Part shown: piece after piece, positions 1-8,873 of the stretch | Numbering within the stretch: position 1 is the first letter of the stretch | How the letters are laid out: each line of letters starts with the position of its first letter | Assembly: GCA_963920665.1 (NCBI GenBank) | Contig: OY987268.1 | Location: 13,642,501-13,706,500 of the forward strand | Direction: 5' to 3' | Length of the DNA stretch: 64,000 bases | Source of the DNA: Straminergon stramineum | Taxonomy: Eukaryota > Streptophyta > Bryopsida > Hypnales > Calliergonaceae | Translations under genes and position numbers: made by a program | Notes under the pieces: model-generated | What the model was told of the DNA's origin: nothing | The model's database searches: none | Seen by the model: only the letters and a program-made list of their open reading frames with translations

Positions 1-580
1 GTAGAGCAGCAAATTCATATTCATGGCCTTGTCACTGTTACTTCACTCGGTTTCTGTATAGGGTTGGGTCGTAGGAGCGTTGCGAGCTCCGAATCCCTAG
101 ACGAAATTTCGCGAGGATGTCAAGCTTCCGCACTTCGTTCAATCCAAGCTTCGAGGTATGCTTCCTAATCGTTCCTGGGTTTCTGTAGTTGTACCGAATT
201 TCATGGCTTGACGTAGGGTTTTGGGATCCGGAGGTTTGGGTGGAGGTTCCGTAGCCGTTTTGTAATCCATCCAGATTTTTGAGTGATTCTCGTGCTGTGT
301 GGAATTTCGAATTTTTAGCTTCAATTTTTGGTGGTTGCAGGTTTGGGTGTGGTGGTGAGGCTGGAGAAGATTCGCGAGCGCGGATTTCTTGGAGTTTTGA
401 TGTAATTTGTGCTCCGCGAGCGCGGATTCAACAAGAGATTTGCTCCGGTGATGGGAGTGCCTGCTTTCTTCTCTCTGGGATTGCGTTAATTAGAACTAGT
501 GTTCCTTGTGAGAACCGAAGGTGGTGGTATCAAAAACTGTGTGAGGGTTTTGTTAATCTGTGAACAAAAGTTTGTCTACA
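1..580 (+). promoter_or_regulatory. Upstream region and 5' leader of the copper ATPase gene
   Basis: This stretch holds no convincing ORF of its own. A good donor (GAG|GTATG, intron from 156) and a good acceptor (TTGCAG ending at 340) suggest a short 5'UTR intron at about 156-340. An in-frame TAA at 554-556 blocks any longer N-terminus for the following ATPase. The transcription start cannot be placed from sequence alone. Confidence 0.45.
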
Positions 581-3568
581 ATGGACACCGCCAAGCATGT
601 TCAGTTGACAACACACGACAGCTTCGCTCCCAGACTGGACCCCGAGAATTTGCCTCTCTTGAAGGGTCCAAGCAGCGATAGCTACAACAACATCCCTCTG
701 GAGCCCAAGAAGAAGCGGTTGGAGGTCTCCGTGATCGGCATGACCTGCGCAGCTTGTTCCACTTCAGTTGAGAATGCTCTCTCCCAATTGAAAGGCGTGG
801 ACTCTGCTACCGTGGCTTTACTCCAGAATCGCGCTGTTGTTGTTTACAATCCCGATCTCCTCTCTGAAGATGACATCAAGGAGGCCATTGAAGACGCCGG
901 GTTCGATGCCGAGATTGTGTCAACAACAAAGCAGGAGAACCCTATTGTTGCCAACATTGTTGGACAGTTTCGAATCCAAGGGATGACTTGCGCGGCGTGT
1001 GTGAACTCTGTGGAGAGCGTGCTCATGGGGTTGAATGGCGTTTTACGTGCTTCTGTTGCGCTTGTGACGTCGTCTGGTGAGGTTGAATACGATCCGAAGC
1101 TCATCAACCGGGAGGATATTATTGAAGCAATTGAAGACGCAGGGTTTGACGCTTCCCTGATGTCAAGCGGCCAAAGTGATCAGGTGAAGTTTGTTGTGGT
1201 GGGGATGTACTCTTTTGTGGAGAAGGCGACTGTGGATTCCATCTTGCGGTCGTTGCAAGGAGTGAAAGATGTCACGATTGATCCGTTGTCAGACAAAGTG
1301 GAGGTCTTGATGGATCCTGAGGTCATTGGACTGCGGGCCATAGCGGAAGCAGTGGAAGTGAATGGCGACTTCAAGGTGGTGATTTCGAATCAGTACACGA
1401 ACAAATCCCCGGAGAATAGTGACGAAGTGGGCCATATGTTCCAGTTGTTCCTCTGGAGTTGCTTGTTCGGTATCCCCGTCGTGTTCATTGGAGTGATTTG
1501 CCCTCACATCTGGGCTGTGCAGCTGCTGCTTCTGGTGAAGTGCGGGCCGTTTTTGCTTTCAGATTGGCTCAAATGGGCACTTGTCACCCCCGTGCAGTTT
1601 GTGTTGGGCCGTCGGTTTTACATTGGCGCCTACAAGTCCTTGAAACGGAAGTCAGCGAATATGGATGTGCTGGTCGCTTTGGGTACCACAGCGGCGTATG
1701 TGTACTCCGTCAGCGCTGTCTTGTATGGCGCTGCGACAGGCATTCGGCTACCAACTTACTTCGAAACAAGCGCAATGCTCATCACTTTCGTCCTTTTAGG
1801 GAAGTATCTGGAGGTCCTGGCAAAGGGGAAAACTTCAGAAGCAATCGGGAAGCTCTTGCAACTGGCACCCACGAGTGCGGTACTTCTAACAGTGGACGCT
1901 TCCGGCAGGGTGTTGGCAGAGCGAGAGATCGACGCCCAGTTGATCCAGCGTGGTGACATTTTGAAAGTGTTGCCTGGAGCGAAGGTGCCAGCCGACGGGA
2001 TTTGCACCTTCGGCCAGAGCCATGTGAACGAGAGCATGATCACAGGCGAGTCGAACGAAGTTGCGAAAGGCGTTGGAGACCCTGTGATCGGTGGGACTAT
2101 CAATTCCAATGGTGTCATTCACATCCGTGCAACGCGAGTTGGTCGCGACACAGCGCTGGCGCAGATTGTGAACCTGGTGGAGACCGCGCAGATGTCGAAA
2201 GCTCCAATTCAGAAATACGCTGATTACGTTGCTAGTATTTTTGTTCCAGTGGTGGTGTCGCTGGCGGCGCTTACGTTTGTGGTGTGGTATTGCGCTGGGA
2301 AGCTGGGAGCCTATCCTGACTCCTGGTTGCCCGTGAATGGCAACCATTTTGTGCTGGCACTCATGTTCGCAATCTCAGTGACTGTCATAGCTTGTCCTTG
2401 TGCTTTGGGGCTTGCGACTCCCACTGCAGTTATGGTTGCATCTGGCATTGGAGCCAACAACGGCATCCTCATCAAAGGAGGTGATGCTTTGGAGCGTGCG
2501 TACCGAATTCAGTGTGTGGTGTTTGATAAGACTGGCACCTTGACAAAAGGCAAGCCTTCGGTCACGCACCAAACAGTGAAGATCTTCAACAAGACCCCCT
2601 TGGCTGAATTTCTTACTGTCGTTGCGTCCGCGGAGGCAGGGAGTGAGCATCCTTTAGCGAAAGCTTTAGTGGACCATGCCCACAACCACTTGGTGTTCAC
2701 CGAGCCTTTGACTCCAAGATCAGCAGAGATGCCTAGAACCAGAGATTTGAGCTGGATGAGGGAAGCATCCGGGTTTGAGAATATTCCTGGCGAGGGGGTG
2801 CGTTGCAGAGTTGGAGAGCTCTCGGTGTTGGTTGGCAACCGGAAGCTAATGCTTCAATCATCTGTCACGATATCCGACGAAGTGGAAAGCTATTTGCAAC
2901 AAACTGAAGATCTTGCAGGTACAGGAATTCTCGTGGCTTTCAATGGGGCAATTGCTGGCGTTGTCGGCATTTCGGATCCTTTGAAGCGAGAGGCTCCTTT
3001 TGTAGTGGAAGGTCTGCAGCGCATGGGCATCCGGTGCATCATGGTGACGGGAGACAACTGGGGGACTGCGAAGTCGGTTGCTCATAAAGTTGGGATTGAC
3101 GAAGTGTTTGCTGAAGTGCTCCCTGGTGGGAAAGCTGACATTATCAAAGGGCTGCAGTCTGATGGAACTGTTGTGGCGATGGTGGGAGATGGTGTGAACG
3201 ATTCCCCGGCTCTCGCAGCCTCGGATGTGGGGATTGCAATTGGAGCAGGCACGGATATTGCCATTGAAGCTGCGGATTACGTGTTGATGAGGAATAGTTT
3301 GGAGGATGTGATCACTGCTATTGATTTGTCGAGGAAGACGTTTGCGAGAATCAAGATGAATTACATATTTGCAATGGGGTATAACGTCCTTGCTATCCCT
3401 GTGGCTGCTGGAGTGTTCTTCCCGTTGTTAGGTGTCAGTCTTCCTCCATGGGCTGCAGGGGCTGCCATGGCGTCGTCTTCGGTTTCTGTGGTTTGCTCCT
3501 CGCTTTTATTGAGGAGGTATAATAGACCTCGGCTCACGGAGCTGGTGCAGGTCAAGGTTCAACGATAG
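581..3568 (+). CDS. P1B-type copper-transporting ATPase, RAN1/HMA7-like
   Basis: Single-exon gene for a 995-residue Cu(+) pump that uses ATP to move copper into the secretory pathway; RAN1/HMA7 in Arabidopsis supplies copper to ethylene receptors. Two N-terminal heavy-metal domains carry GMTCAAC at residues 53-59 and 134-140. A third HMA-like fold at about residue 208 has lost its cysteines (GMYSFVE). The core shows TGES (488-491), the CPC membrane metal site (605-607), DKTGT with phospho-acceptor D649, SEHPLA (688 on) and GDGVND (D870 within it). YN and MASSS motifs in the last two membrane helices are typical of the Cu(+) P1B-1 class. The first membrane segment is near 288-309. ATG 581 is the first Met after an in-frame TAA at 554. 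RAN1 is preferred over HMA5 because of the VALLQNRA and AYPDSWLP segments and the RRYNRPRL tail. The absence of introns is unlike angiosperm homologues. Confidence 0.96.
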   Translation: MDTAKHVQLTTHDSFAPRLDPENLPLLKGPSSDSYNNIPLEPKKKRLEVSVIGMTCAACSTSVENALSQLKGVDSATVALLQNRAVVVYNPDLLSEDDIKEAIEDAGFDAEIVSTTKQENPIVANIVGQFRIQGMTCAACVNSVESVLMGLNGVLRASVALVTSSGEVEYDPKLINREDIIEAIEDAGFDASLMSSGQSDQVKFVVVGMYSFVEKATVDSILRSLQGVKDVTIDPLSDKVEVLMDPEVIGLRAIAEAVEVNGDFKVVISNQYTNKSPENSDEVGHMFQLFLWSCLFGIPVVFIGVICPHIWAVQLLLLVKCGPFLLSDWLKWALVTPVQFVLGRRFYIGAYKSLKRKSANMDVLVALGTTAAYVYSVSAVLYGAATGIRLPTYFETSAMLITFVLLGKYLEVLAKGKTSEAIGKLLQLAPTSAVLLTVDASGRVLAEREIDAQLIQRGDILKVLPGAKVPADGICTFGQSHVNESMITGESNEVAKGVGDPVIGGTINSNGVIHIRATRVGRDTALAQIVNLVETAQMSKAPIQKYADYVASIFVPVVVSLAALTFVVWYCAGKLGAYPDSWLPVNGNHFVLALMFAISVTVIACPCALGLATPTAVMVASGIGANNGILIKGGDALERAYRIQCVVFDKTGTLTKGKPSVTHQTVKIFNKTPLAEFLTVVASAEAGSEHPLAKALVDHAHNHLVFTEPLTPRSAEMPRTRDLSWMREASGFENIPGEGVRCRVGELSVLVGNRKLMLQSSVTISDEVESYLQQTEDLAGTGILVAFNGAIAGVVGISDPLKREAPFVVEGLQRMGIRCIMVTGDNWGTAKSVAHKVGIDEVFAEVLPGGKADIIKGLQSDGTVVAMVGDGVNDSPALAASDVGIAIGAGTDIAIEAADYVLMRNSLEDVITAIDLSRKTFARIKMNYIFAMGYNVLAIPVAAGVFFPLLGVSLPPWAAGAAMASSSVSVVCSSLLLRRYNRPRLTELVQVKVQR

Positions 3569-4187
3569 GATTAGTTGTATTAGTGCCAGACGTTGTCCAT
3601 TCATTCTTTGCCTTTGTAAAATAACCATTAATACAGTTTGGAGATCCTTTCCTGATTCTCGCCTTCCTTCTGAGCTTCAAGTTCCAAGTCTGTATTGTTG
3701 TGATTAGAGTTCTCTGATGGGGCCCTGGAATGGAGTAACTTGTAACCTTTGAATTTGCTACTTCTTGTATGCCCCTTTCATTTGCAAGTAGGATTGTAGG
3801 AAGCACTCTGACTATTTCTGGTTCATGAATGAAGTCCTTGGTCTCTTAGCCACGTTAGATTGCACAGCTTGAAGCAGCAAGCTTAAATTTTGAACAAAAT
3901 CATAGCTCTTACAAAAGTGAATCTAGTCTAAAGGTGCACCTAATGCATTTTTGAGATCCTCACTAATACTCGTGAAAACATACATTTAATAAGGTAAATA
4001 TAACCAAATGCAACGCTTACATTTTGGATAGAAATGAACAAGGTGAGGACCCAAAATGGTTGTTATTAAGTTAATTACATGTAAAACTATCAAATATTTG
4101 TTCTATATTTGATTTTTGATCAAAGTCTCATATTGTTATAATATATTTTGTAATTGGTTATTTTTTAATTAAATTTTCTTTAAATTG
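3569..4187. other. 3' flank of the ATPase gene and AT-rich spacer
   Basis: The 3'UTR of the ATPase probably ends within 3600-3830, where AATAACC/CATTAATA-type polyadenylation-like sequences occur. The rest is AT-rich with no coding signal that I can support. Confidence 0.4.
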
Positions 4188-4189
4188 TA

Positions 4190-4770
4190 CTCCCTCTATC
4201 CCCAGATAAATTTGGGGTTTCCAAATATACTTGTCCCAAATTAAATTTGTTATGGTGCAAGAAATTGGCCCTCCACAACTTGATCAACAATAATTGAAGC
4301 TAATTAGCACACCCCGAAGCAAAAAGATTTGTAGATACTATTGCATAGCAATTTAATCAATGCTAAGGGAAATGAAACACAACCTCTAATGAACCAATAG
4401 TGATGAATTCAACCCACAATTGTACAACAATTGCTACTAACAAATCTCTTGTTGAGGATTTCTTGAAATTGAATTGCAAGCCATTGTCAGAATTGAATAC
4501 AAAGGACATCATTGGACTTCACAGCACCAACGTTGGTTGGAGAATAATCCAAATTAATAGCACTAGAGCAATTCCAAAAAGGGGGGAAATTTGTCAATTT
4601 CAATGCATGTTTTTAATATACACCGCTTCACTATTGACTTCCACTCTTTCACATCTAACAGGGGTTATTAGAAGCAACAATATCTACGCAATCCCCTAAA
4701 AATAGGAACAACTCACACGTTAATCTAGCCATTTCTAGAAAACCCCAAATTTATTTGGGGACAGAGGGAG
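4190..4770. mobile_element. Tc1/mariner-like (Stowaway-type) MITE
   Basis: Inverted ends start CTCCCTCTATCCCCAGATAA and finish in the complementary pattern (TTATTTGGGGACAGAGGGAG), with arms of about 30 bp. The element is flanked by TA on both sides (4188-4189 and 4771-4772), as expected of a Tc1/mariner TA duplication. It is 581 bp long. A 99-codon ORF inside (4400-4699) resembles no transposase that I recognise and is probably chance. A relative with the same ends lies at 17828-18395. Confidence 0.8.
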
Positions 4771-5108
4771 TATGTCATAGAAAGTTTGGACTAAAAATAT
4801 AATAAAAACTTTAGACCACAAATATAGAGTCCATTAGAAGCAAAATAAAAGACAAAATTCATAGAGAGCCTCTACAAATCAAACCAACGGTGCTATCACT
4901 AGAAGAAAATCAGGAGTTCTGCGACTACAATTAGCAACTAGATTTGTAGTTGCACCGGACATTTGCAACTGGGTGACAATTTGGAGCTCGCAGTTGCAGT
5001 GGACAAGTTGCACCAGTTGCAATGTAGTTGCAAAAGTTGACAAGATTGGGTTTTTTTGGACAACCTACGTGGAACTTCATCGATGAACTCTTCTGACGTG
5101 GAAAGTAT

Positions 5109-5242
5109 TTTTGTGCAACTCGTTTGCAACTAGTTTGCGACTTATTTGCAATTCATTTGCAACTAGTTTGCGACTCATTTACAACTTGTTTGCAACTCAT
5201 TTGCAACTTGTTTGTAACTCATTTGCAACTTGTTTGCAACTT
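5109..5242. repeat. Degenerate TTTGCAACT(N)3 tandem array
   Basis: About ten units of TTTGCAACT or TTTGCGACT at roughly 12-bp spacing lie inside CACTA copy 1. Subterminal motif arrays of this kind bind transposase in known CACTA elements such as En/Spm; that role here is inferred. Confidence 0.75.
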
Positions 5243-5353
5243 CACATTTAGCTTTTTTTAGATGACCAAATTCAAATATTGATATTGAATAGATTTCACC
5301 AGTTTATGAAACTTTAAATTTCATAAGTTTTAAAATTTCTTATACTTTAAACA

Positions 5354-5424
5354 TTTGTAGATATCTACAAGTTGTAGAAATCTACAAAGTTGTAGAAATC
5401 TACAAAGTTGTAGAAATCTACAAA
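5354..5424. repeat. Tandem array of the 16-bp palindrome TTGTAGAAATCTACAA
   Basis: Four near-identical copies of TTGTAG(A/T)(A/T)ATCTACAA are separated by AG-type dinucleotides. Each unit is self-complementary, and the same motif family recurs in the second CACTA copy at 46301-46436. Confidence 0.8.
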
Positions 5425-6710
5425 GTCTATTATCAAACTTCATTACGTAAACATGATATAACTTACAATTCTTATGTGTTCAATCTAATGGTACTCTTAA
5501 CAATTGATATGGGACAATTAATATAAAACTTGATTCTATTTATTTTTTAGTCTTATTTTAGTTGCATTCTAGTTGTTCTCTAGTTGCATTTTAGTTGCAG
5601 TGTAGTTGCACTCAAGTCAAATTCAGATTATATGCAACTGTAGTTTGACACACTAAACTTTATAGAACGTAAAGTTATCCATGTCGACAATTGTGATGAA
5701 TATTGGATGTAAAATAAATCACAGTCATTCTGTTGTTACATTCTTGTAACCCAAAACTTCAATCTACGACTACTTTACAACTACATGCAACTTGAAACTT
5801 CAATCTACAACTACTTTGCAACTATAGTAATGTATATATCAAATTTGGTGCAAATATAGAGGGTTGTAGTTGTAGGGCAGTTGCATAGGACATATAGTTG
5901 CATTTCAATTGGTTGTGGCGGACACGATTTTCTTCTAGTGTATTTTGTGAGCCTGTGAGCATGAGCCTATGAGTGTTGAGCAGGGATTATGTGAGCGTTG
6001 AGCTCAAAAATTTGAAAAAGCATTAGAAACTTATTAATATTTCAAAAAATAGATTCCATCTTAAAATTTGGATCAAAATTAATTATTTTTAGTAAATTTT
6101 AGTACCTACTACCATGGACCTATTACCGTTGATCTATTACCGTGGATATGTAGAATTCAGACAAAAATTCTAATTTTGAATCATATCTAGAAGTATACAT
6201 TATGAAGATGAAGAATCCAATTGATGTGAATGATGAATGGAGATGGAAATGAGTTTGTTTAGGATATTGGTTGATCATTGTCCTATAAGAACATGGATCC
6301 TCTTGAGGTCAATGGGAACAAACCGATAATTTTTTCTTGATGTGCTATTATTGAATTTCTTTAGATTATAGAAAAAAATTGTTGATAAGATTTCATACAT
6401 GTGTCGAAAGAACATAGCCGCACCAAGTTTCATTTTTGTTGATCACTATCTTATAGTGCTATGGATCTTCTCAGGGCCGATGAGGGAAGTACCTTTGCTT
6501 ATATCTTAATGTATCAGAAATTAGACTTGTTAACATTTTAGAAAAATATTCTTAAGATTGTTAAGATTTTAAGAAAATATTTAGTTGATAAGGATTATTT
6601 GTGTTAGGAATGAACTTAGTTACACCCAAATGTTGATTAGTTGATCATTGTCTTCTTGTGGGACCTCTCGGAAATTGATCTCTTCTATTTTGATCAAATT
6701 GTTGTTTGAT

Positions 6711-6892
6711 TGATCACTCCCCTCTTTCTTCTTGGTACCTCTCGGCGCCGAGGGGAGCCCACCGATTGTGAAAAATGATTTATTTATTTTTTTAACTTTT
6801 TTTTTAAAACTTTTTTAAAAAAAATTATTTTTCACAATTGGTGGGCTCCCCTCGGTGCCGAGGGGTACCAAGTAGCAAGAGGGGAGTGATCA
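6711..6892. repeat. Long perfect-type hairpin with GC-rich arms
   Basis: The left arm begins TGATCACTCCCCTCTTTCTT and continues through GGTACCTCTCGGCGCCGAGG. The right arm repeats this in inverted order up to GAGGGGAGTGATCA, with an AT-rich loop of about 50 bp (poly-T/poly-A) at the centre. The arms are about 65 bp and only slightly mismatched. It lies inside the MULE-like element. It may be a foldback MITE or give rise to a dsRNA precursor. Confidence 0.75.
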
Positions 6893-7153
6893 TAAAAAAC
6901 TAATTTTTAATTGAACAACCATATTTGATTTCAAAAGAATCTTAATTAATCATAAATTTTTTTTCCTTAAAATCTAGTGAAGTCCACTGAATGGCACATC
7001 AAGGTTGTTCAAGGGACCACGGTAATAGGTCCACGGTGATAGGTATTAATAAAATTTACTAGAAATAGGAAATTTTAACCAAAAATTTTAAATGGAATCT
7101 CTAAAAAGTTGTATGCTCACAAGCTCACAAAATAGTAACCCTGCAAATCAAAC

Positions 7154-8034
7154 TAGGGGTTAAGAATGATTTGTAATGTGCTAACTTGAGAACATGTGGT
7201 AAAAAATTGAGAAATTTCTACCTTATGGATTGCAAGATATAAGCATTCAAATTCACTAAAATCATAGTTTTGGCCCTACGAAAAATAGGGCAGTTTCACT
7301 TCACAAGCTCACTTTTCTATGAAAAATGTCCAAAATGGTGGTGCTTCTTTGGATTCTTTTTACTAAACCGGTTGGCCACATGCTTGAAAAAATTCAGATC
7401 ATTTGGAATTGTACAATATATAGAAAAAAATAGTAAGTAGACAATAGTAGAAAATGATTCAAAATACTAAATTGTTAAGAATTTAATTATGGAATTGAAA
7501 AATGCCAATCCTAATGGTTGTAAATTCACACCAAATTGAACTTTGTATTTTTAAAATTACAAGACCCATTTTGTTTTTATAGAGTAAAGACTAGAAATGT
7601 CAAAGAAAATGTTTTTTCCCATCCCTACTATTCCTTTTATTGTAAAAAAATGATATTTGCTCCCTTTTTCTATTAGACTACATCTCTTAAATGTATTATA
7701 AAATACTTCTTACATTGAAATTTTGATAATTGGAAAATGAAACAAGTTTCTCAACTTGTTACCCTACAAGATCCTACTTTACAAAATATTGAGATTTGTT
7801 TCACTCTACTAAGAATTTTCCATTGAAAATTTGAAGAAGACACATTGTATCTTCTTAGTCCTTGAGGGGTTAAGCATCCCAAATTAATATTTTTTTGTAA
7901 ATAGTGCAATTTGGCCCTTATAAGGTAGGCACACCAAAATGCATACTAGTAAACAATTGAGCATTGTTTCTATTCTTTAATTGACTAATTTTTAGATTGA
8001 TCTTGTTGGAAGTCAAAAAAGTAACCACAAGTTC
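7154..8034. other. AT-rich spacer without recognisable genes
   Basis: No ORF, RNA gene or bounded element could be supported. A GAGGGGTTAAG motif near 7860 resembles a lone right end of the TTAA-bounded family. Confidence 0.4.
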
Positions 8035-8167
8035 AAAGCTACATTGAAAAGACCATTACAGACCATGGTTTGGTGTTAAACCTAGGGTGAACTAATACAA
8101 TTGCATTTAAAATAACACAAATATAACACCAAACTATGGTTTGAAATCATCTTTTCAATGTAGCTTT
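8035..8167. repeat. Hairpin with arms of about 43 bp
   Basis: AAAGCTACATTGAAAAGA at the left arm pairs with TCTTTTCAATGTAGCTTT at the right arm, and pairing continues through ACCATGGTTTGGTGTT-type sequence. The loop is about 47 bp. It has the size and shape of a small foldback MITE or a pre-miRNA-like inverted repeat. Confidence 0.7.
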
Positions 8168-8369
8168 GTACTAGTGAATCTAGATTCTCTTCTTGGGCAT
8201 TTTTTATAATACCCAATGAATAAACTAAGAATTTTCAAAGTTTTGAAAATAGGTGTATTTAAAACTGACCCTATACTTTCATGAATAGAAAGAGTATTAT
8301 ACATTTTAAGCTAGAATCTCTTAGGATTGGTTTTAGGATGGGGTCACAATTAAGTGTGGTTACCTTGGG

Positions 8370-8873
8370 GCATCTTGAATGAAACATGACAAACATGACA
8401 ACAAATTAAATGCCTTTTGAAAAATTGAAATAGAATCAGAACTTGAGAATAGTATCATTTGAAGCACACCAAAAATTCATGTAAGTAGATGCAAGAAAAT
8501 TTGAATTTGGACTTTAGACAACCAAATTAGAGCCCATTAGAAGCAAACTAAAAGACAACAATTATTTTAGAGAGCCATGGCATATCATGCCTAGAAAAGG
8601 AAATCAAAGAAATGACACAATAAGTAGCCAAGCACTTTCTATGATTTTTCTTTTAGGCATGATTTGCCATGATTCTCTATAGTTTTTGCTTTCTAGCTTG
8701 CCTCTTATGGCCTCTACTTAGGTTGTCCAAAGTCCAAATTTAGATTTTCTTGTGTCTATGCTATGCAAGTTTTGACGTGGTATTAATGATAGGAACTTCA
8801 TGTTCTAATTCCATACCAATCAAGAAATAGTAATACATTTGTTGTCATGTTTGTTGTGATCTATTGATGATGC
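8370..8873. mobile_element. Long-TIR foldback element, copy 1
   Basis: The left end GCATCTTGAATGAAACATGA and the right end (complement GCATCATCAATAGATCACAA) are inverted relatives. Pairing continues inward, including the shared TTGGACTTTAGACAACC-type block. The TIRs are about 200 bp. A second copy lies at 13782-14291, and a partial copy (4780-4874) hosts the MULE-like insertion. Borders are accurate to about 10 bp. Confidence 0.6.

Larger units (their letters stand above)
4897..5940. mobile_element. CACTA (En/Spm)-like non-autonomous element, copy 1
   Basis: Perfect 15-bp terminal inverted repeats CACTAGAAGAAAATC / GATTTTCTTCTAGTG are flanked by the 3-bp duplication TAT (4894-4896 and 5941-5943), both diagnostic of CACTA transposons. 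The interior has no transposase. It has dense subterminal TTTGCAACT-type repeats and a central palindrome array. It is inserted eight bases behind the end of the MULE-like element, splitting that element's TIR. A relative in opposite orientation lies at 45677-46883. Confidence 0.85.
4885..7143. mobile_element. MULE-like long-TIR element, split by a CACTA insertion
   Basis: The left end reads CAACGGTGCTAT and continues after the CACTA insert as TTTGTGAGCCTGTGAGCAT. The right end, complemented, reads CAGGGTTACTATTTTGTGAGC. A perfect 10-bp direct repeat CAAATCAAAC flanks the whole unit (4875-4884 and 7144-7153). Homology between the two ends continues inward for well over 100 bp, including the CTATTACCGTGGA-type motif near 6120 and 7020. 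Long TIRs and a 9-11 bp target duplication suggest a Mutator-like non-autonomous element. No transposase ORF is present. Confidence 0.7.

Noticed and set aside
560..580. GTG at 560 as an alternative start of the copper ATPase
   Set aside because: Plant genes start at ATG; the first ATG in this frame after the TAA at 554-556 is at 581.
4400..4699. 99-codon ORF inside the Tc1/mariner-like MITE as a transposase fragment
   Set aside because: No D,D,D/E motif or helix-turn-helix is visible, and it is too short; it is probably a chance ORF.
5109..5242. CRISPR-like regularly spaced repeat
   Set aside because: The repeats are degenerate, spacers are only about 3 bp, and the array sits inside a CACTA element in plant DNA.
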